Positions 13,501 to 17,161 of a DNA stretch of 17,161 nucleotides are shown here, piece by piece. A program made the translations under genes and the position numbers. Location of the stretch: positions 1 through 17,161 of the forward strand of contig JAYUOV010000085.1 of the NCBI GenBank assembly GCA_043760535.1, in the 5' to 3' direction. The stretch is from JAZKFT01 sp043760535 (GTDB lineage: Bacteria > Bacteroidota > Bacteroidia > Chitinophagales > Chitinophagaceae). A model generated the notes under the pieces. The model ran no database searches and was not told where the DNA came from. It saw only the letters and a list, made by a program, of their open reading frames with translations. Numbering within the stretch: the stretch's first letter is position 1; each line of letters opens with the position of its first letter.

Positions 13501-14760
13501 ATGTTCAAGCACATTAGAATTTTTAAGAAGATAGTTGCCGTTAGCACGGTTTTATTGTTTGTTTTTGTTACAAATGTTACTGCCCAGGATGGCAAAGCAT
13601 TATTTAGTGCCAATTGTGCTTCCTGCCACAAGGTGGACAAAGATTTAACAGGGCCAGCTTTAATGGGGGTGGAAGACCGCTGGCCAGACAAGGCAAAGTT
13701 GTACGCATGGATACGTAATAGTAACAAGGTTTTAGCTACAGGTGATGCATATGCCAATGCATTGTACCTTAAATGGAACAAAACAGCTATGAATCAGTTT
13801 CCGAATCTTACAGATGCGGAAATCGCAGCCATGCTGAAATATATTGCTGATTACAAACCTCCTGTACCTGCAGGGCCAGAGTCTACAGTTGGAGCTGCCA
13901 AAGAATCTGGCGACAATTCTATCATTTTTGGTGTCATTACTTTAATTCTTGCCATTGTTGCCCTTATACTATTACAGGTTAATAGCAATCTTAAAAAATT
14001 AACCGACGAAAAAGACGGAATCGTTTCGCCGGAACCTGTTGCTTTTTGGAAAAACAAAGTGTATTTGTTAGGTGCAGCACTTGTATTCTTCGTTATATCC
14101 GGTTTCTTATTGGCACGTGGTGCTATCGGCCTCGGACGTAGTAAAGATTACCAGCCAGTACAGCCTATTTATTATTCTCATAAAGTACATGCCGGCACCA
14201 ATCAGGTAAACTGTTTGTATTGCCATGGCGGTGCACAAGTCGGCAAGCATAGTAATATACCTTCGGTAAATGTGTGTATGAACTGCCACATGGCCATTAA
14301 CGAATACACTGGCGAAAAGATGTTCGACGAAGAAGGGGTAGAAATAAACGGTACTGCTGAAATACAGAAACTATACAAATACGCTGGTTTCGATCCTGCT
14401 GTAAGTAAAGTTTGGGATCCATCTAAAGCTAAACCTATTGAGTGGGTAAAAATCCACAACCTTGCCGACCATGTTTATTTTAATCATAGCCAGCACGTAG
14501 TAGCTGGTAAAGTATCATGCCAAACCTGCCACGGCGAAATACAAAAAATGGGAGAAGTAAAACAGTTCTCTGATCTAAGCATGGGCTGGTGTATCAATTG
14601 CCACCGCGAAAGCAAAGTGCAGTTTAACGACGATAAAGGCAATGGCAATAAATTTTACAGTATTTACGAAAAGTTCCATGACGATATTAAAAGTGGCAGA
14701 ACTGACAGCATTAGCGTAGAAATGATTGGTGGAACGGAATGTCAGAAATGTCACTATTAA
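13501..14760 (+). CDS. actA: Alternative complex III subunit ActA with fused cytochrome c domain (six haem sites)
   Basis: This 419-residue c-type cytochrome is part of alternative complex III, the menaquinol:cytochrome c (or oxidase) oxidoreductase that replaces the bc1 complex in many Bacteroidota. An N-terminal signal segment (about 1-28) is followed by a monohaem cytochrome c domain with CASCH (39-43) and candidate Met ligands. Two membrane helices follow (about 139-160 and 186-208). The multihaem part then carries CLYCH (238), CMNCH (259), CQTCH (340), CINCH (364) and CQKCH (414), with extra histidines (YYSHKVH, FNHSQHVV) as axial ligands. The classical ActA is pentahaem; the sixth site is an ActE-like domain fused in front, as I recall from other Bacteroidota. 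The protein ends right after the last haem site. It is followed by actB. Confidence 0.95.
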   Translation: MFKHIRIFKKIVAVSTVLLFVFVTNVTAQDGKALFSANCASCHKVDKDLTGPALMGVEDRWPDKAKLYAWIRNSNKVLATGDAYANALYLKWNKTAMNQFPNLTDAEIAAMLKYIADYKPPVPAGPESTVGAAKESGDNSIIFGVITLILAIVALILLQVNSNLKKLTDEKDGIVSPEPVAFWKNKVYLLGAALVFFVISGFLLARGAIGLGRSKDYQPVQPIYYSHKVHAGTNQVNCLYCHGGAQVGKHSNIPSVNVCMNCHMAINEYTGEKMFDEEGVEINGTAEIQKLYKYAGFDPAVSKVWDPSKAKPIEWVKIHNLADHVYFNHSQHVVAGKVSCQTCHGEIQKMGEVKQFSDLSMGWCINCHRESKVQFNDDKGNGNKFYSIYEKFHDDIKSGRTDSISVEMIGGTECQKCHY

Positions 14761-14771
14761 TTAGCCAATAG

Positions 14772-14873
14772 GCAAATATGCAAATGTGCAAATGCCTTAC
14801 ATATTTAATATCACACCGGTTCTTATATTTTGCAGATTAGCAGATTTGTCTATTTGCACATTTGCATATTTGC
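14772..14873. repeat. Perfect 22-bp inverted repeat between actA and actB
   Basis: The arm at 14772-14793 (three GCAAATAT/GCAAATGT-type octamers, which run on to 14795) is the exact reverse complement of 14852-14873. The loop is 58 nt. In RNA this would form a long A-U-rich stem in the middle of the act operon, beginning 11 nt after the actA stop. It could act as an attenuator, an RNA-processing site or a 3' end stabiliser of the actA message. That role is inference. Confidence 0.85.
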
Positions 14874-14877
14874 ACAT
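14830..14877. repeat. Six-unit octamer array (TTGCACAT type)
   Basis: Six consecutive 8-bp units: TTGCAGAT, TAGCAGAT, TTGTCTAT, TTGCACAT, TTGCATAT, TTGCACAT. It ends 19 bp before the actB ATG. The last three units provide the right arm of the 22-bp inverted repeat. The left arm holds the same octamer family in opposite orientation. Confidence 0.85.
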
Positions 14878-14896
14878 TAAAAATTTAAATTAAGAT

Positions 14897-17161
14897 ATGG
14901 CTCAGAGCAAGATTTGGCAAAGTTTCGGTCAGCTTAACCAGAGTGAGGCGTTTGAAAAAGCGGCAAAAGACGAGTTTCAGGAAGATTTGCCCTTTGCTTC
15001 AGATGGTGGATTGCTGGATTCTAAAACACACAGAAGGGATTTTTTAAAGTATGTTGGCTTTAGTACTGCCGCAGCCACGTTGGCCGCCAGTTGCGAAATG
15101 CCGGTAAAGCATGCCATTCCCTATGTAAATAAGCCTGAGAGCATTACGCCGGGTGTAGCCAATTACTACGCCACCACCTATGTACAGGATGGAGATGTGG
15201 TAAGTGTGGTAGCCAAGGTAAGAGATGGCCGCCCTATTAAATTAGAAGGCAATGAACTTAGCCCATTAACAAAAGGAGCTACAAGCGCCAGAGCACAGGC
15301 TTCGGTTTTAGATTTATACGATACCGCACGGCTACGTTTTCCAATGCAGCGTGTAGGTAAAGATTGGAAAGAGGTTTCTACATTCGAAACCATGGATAAA
15401 ATGGTGAGCGAAGCAATGGCCGGCATCGGTTCCGGCACTATTGCCATCCTTACTTCTACCATTGTTTCTCCATCTACCAAGCAATTAATTGCGGAATTTA
15501 TAGCCAAATATCCGGGTAGCCGCCACATACAATACGATGCAGTTTCTTACAGCGGATTGATACAGGCCAATGAAATTTCTTATGGTAAAAAAGGCATCCC
15601 TTCTTACCATTTCGATAACGCAAAAGTGGTAGTAAGCCTTGCAGCCGATTTCTTAGGCACTTGGATTAGCCCAGTAGAATTTGCAAAGCAATATGCCAAA
15701 GGCCGTAAAATAGACGAAAAGGCCATTTCGATGAGTAAGCATTATCAGTTTGAAAGCATCATGAGCATGACGGGTGCCAGTGCTGATGAGCGTTTTACGC
15801 ACCGTCCAAGTGAGGCTGGTGCAGTAGCGTTATCATTATTAAATGCCCTTAACGGAACTGCTGCTACAATTGGCGATGCAAAATTTAAAGATGGCATAAA
15901 AAGAGCCGCTGCCGACCTTAAAGCCAATGGCGGTAACGCTTTGGTAATAAGTGGCAGTAACGATGCTAATGTTCAGATCATCGTAAATGCTATCAACGAA
16001 GCTATAGGTGCTAATGGTAAAACCATCAATTGGGCTGTACCAGTAAATTATCGTCAAGGTATAGATGCCGACATGATTAACCTGGTAAAAGACATGAACG
16101 CCGGTACCATTGGTGCTGTGCTGATTGCTGGTGCTAACCCAATGTACAGCCACCCAATGGCCGATCAGTTTAAAGCAGGCATGGCCAAAGTAAAGATGGC
16201 CGTTTCTTTCAACGAAAAAATGGATGAAACAACCGAGCTGTGTAACTACGTAATACCTACCCATCATTATTTAGAAAGCTGGGGCGATGCAGAACCTAAA
16301 CAAGGTTACTATTCACTCATTCAGCCTACCATAAACCCATTATTTAAAACCCGTGCCTGGCAGGATAGCTTGCTGAAATGGAGTTCTAAATCTACCGCTA
16401 CAGTAGCTACAACAACTGCTGCGGCAGATACTACCAAAAAAGCAACTGTAGTTCCTGCTGCTGCAAGCGGAAACGATTATCTGGCTTACCTCAAATCTTT
16501 TTGGTTAGGTAAATTAGGTGGCAGCGTTGCTACCTGGGATGCCGCTTTAAGAGATGGTATAATTAACCCTTCCGGCGAAATGGCAGTAAGCGGCGCCGCT
16601 TTTAATTCAGGTGCTGTTGCCGCTGCTATTACCGCAGTAAGTGCAGCAAAAAAGGGTGGCGAATACGAAGTGTTCCTTTACGAAAAGGTAAGTATGGGTG
16701 CCGGACAGCAAGCCAACAACCCATGGTTGCAGGAATTGCCAGACCCCATTACAAAAGCTACCTGGGATAACTACGCTATGATAAGTGCCGGAAATGCCAA
16801 AAAGCTTTTTGGTATTGATATGACGGATAACGGCGACATTGACGAATACGAAGCCCACCATCAAAAATGGGTGATGAAAATTAAAGCCGGTGGCAAAGAA
16901 ATTTCGTTACCAATTATCATTGTTCCGGGTGTGGATGCCAATACAATTGGTGTGGCATTAGGCTTTGGCCGCAGCGAAAACATTGGTAAAGCAGTTAAAG
17001 AAACTGGTAAAAATGCCTTCCCTTTAGCCACCTTCAATGGCTCAACTATTGAATATGTTTCTATCAGTGCTACTGTAGAAAATACCAAAGAAAAATATTC
17101 TGTTGCCCAAAACCAGATTCATGGTTCTTACACCGATAGCCTTGGTGTAGATCGTATAGAA
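14897..17161 (+). CDS. actB: Alternative complex III subunit ActB, molybdopterin-oxidoreductase-like (partial, 3' end missing)
   Basis: The frame is open for 755 codons to the window edge. ActB is the large iron-sulfur subunit of alternative complex III; its first half (ActB1) resembles molybdopterin oxidoreductases but lacks the cofactor, and its second half carries Fe-S clusters, which lie beyond this window. An internal twin-arginine motif HRRDFLKYVGF (R46, R47) precedes a hydrophobic segment ending in LAASC (C66), which looks like a lipobox, so export by Tat with lipid attachment is plausible. Later blocks fit the family: VVSVVAKVRDGRPIKLEGNE, GAVLIAGANPMYSHP, VAVSFNEKMDET-like MAVSFNEKMDETTELCNYV with IPTHHYLESWGDAEP, and VSMGAGQQANNPWLQELPDP then ITK. 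A Thr/Ala-rich low-complexity insert lies at about residues 500-524. No cysteine cluster is seen before the window ends. Confidence 0.94.
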   Translation, partial: MAQSKIWQSFGQLNQSEAFEKAAKDEFQEDLPFASDGGLLDSKTHRRDFLKYVGFSTAAATLAASCEMPVKHAIPYVNKPESITPGVANYYATTYVQDGDVVSVVAKVRDGRPIKLEGNELSPLTKGATSARAQASVLDLYDTARLRFPMQRVGKDWKEVSTFETMDKMVSEAMAGIGSGTIAILTSTIVSPSTKQLIAEFIAKYPGSRHIQYDAVSYSGLIQANEISYGKKGIPSYHFDNAKVVVSLAADFLGTWISPVEFAKQYAKGRKIDEKAISMSKHYQFESIMSMTGASADERFTHRPSEAGAVALSLLNALNGTAATIGDAKFKDGIKRAAADLKANGGNALVISGSNDANVQIIVNAINEAIGANGKTINWAVPVNYRQGIDADMINLVKDMNAGTIGAVLIAGANPMYSHPMADQFKAGMAKVKMAVSFNEKMDETTELCNYVIPTHHYLESWGDAEPKQGYYSLIQPTINPLFKTRAWQDSLLKWSSKSTATVATTTAAADTTKKATVVPAAASGNDYLAYLKSFWLGKLGGSVATWDAALRDGIINPSGEMAVSGAAFNSGAVAAAITAVSAAKKGGEYEVFLYEKVSMGAGQQANNPWLQELPDPITKATWDNYAMISAGNAKKLFGIDMTDNGDIDEYEAHHQKWVMKIKAGGKEISLPIIIVPGVDANTIGVALGFGRSENIGKAVKETGKNAFPLATFNGSTIEYVSISATVENTKEKYSVAQNQIHGSYTDSLGVDRIE

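Noticed and set aside
15839..16267. Minus-strand frame of 142 codons inside actB
   Set aside because: It lies entirely opposite conserved actB sequence and has no recognisable protein character.

Overview
The window reads as chromosomal DNA from a member of the Bacteroidota, most likely a Chitinophagaceae-like relative. Three things point this way. Genes start after A/T-rich leaders with no clear Shine-Dalgarno sequence, and two leaders carry a TAnnTTTG-type -7 element. The respiratory genes are those of alternative complex III, with a cytochrome c domain fused to the pentaheme subunit in the Bacteroidota manner. Short tandem 7-8 bp arrays lie between genes. The assignment is an inference from gene content; no rRNA or tRNA gene is present to confirm it.

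Left part (1-5142). The window opens with the last codons of an unidentified + strand gene. Three minus-strand genes follow, read in the order short-chain acyl-CoA dehydrogenase, yggS-type PLP homeostasis protein, tspO-type membrane protein. Diverging from the dehydrogenase is a VanZ-like membrane protein, followed on the + strand by a complete glucuronate isomerase (uxaC) with no other uronate genes around it.

Middle part (5143-10702). Downstream of uxaC lies a decayed RhuM-family gene in three frames with two nonsense codons. It is followed by a RimJ/RimL-type acetyltransferase, an unrecognised 219-residue protein and a DUF1415 protein, all on +. Facing them is a large TPR/LytS-type sensor histidine kinase on the minus strand with no response regulator beside it. 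A small lipoprotein follows on +.

Right part (10703-17161). Minus-strand genes encode a spermidine/spermine-acetyltransferase-like GNAT and a conserved-looking protein with a small basic beta domain; the two are separated by an 11-unit octamer array. A small DUF2892 membrane protein converges on an unusual gene in which a two-helix membrane domain is fused to PurN (GAR transformylase), with a heptamer repeat at the joint. Diverging from it, actA (six CxxCH haem sites) and actB (cut off by the window end) begin an alternative complex III operon, which passes electrons from menaquinol to cytochrome c or an oxidase. The 136 bp between actA and actB hold a perfect 22-bp inverted repeat made of octamer arrays.

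Most of the window is ordinary housekeeping and accessory metabolism. I did not find a defence island, CRISPR array, insertion sequence or clearly new multi-gene system. The observations most worth following are the membrane-PurN fusion with its frame-sensitive repeat joint, the octamer-built hairpin inside the act operon, and the RhuM fossil.
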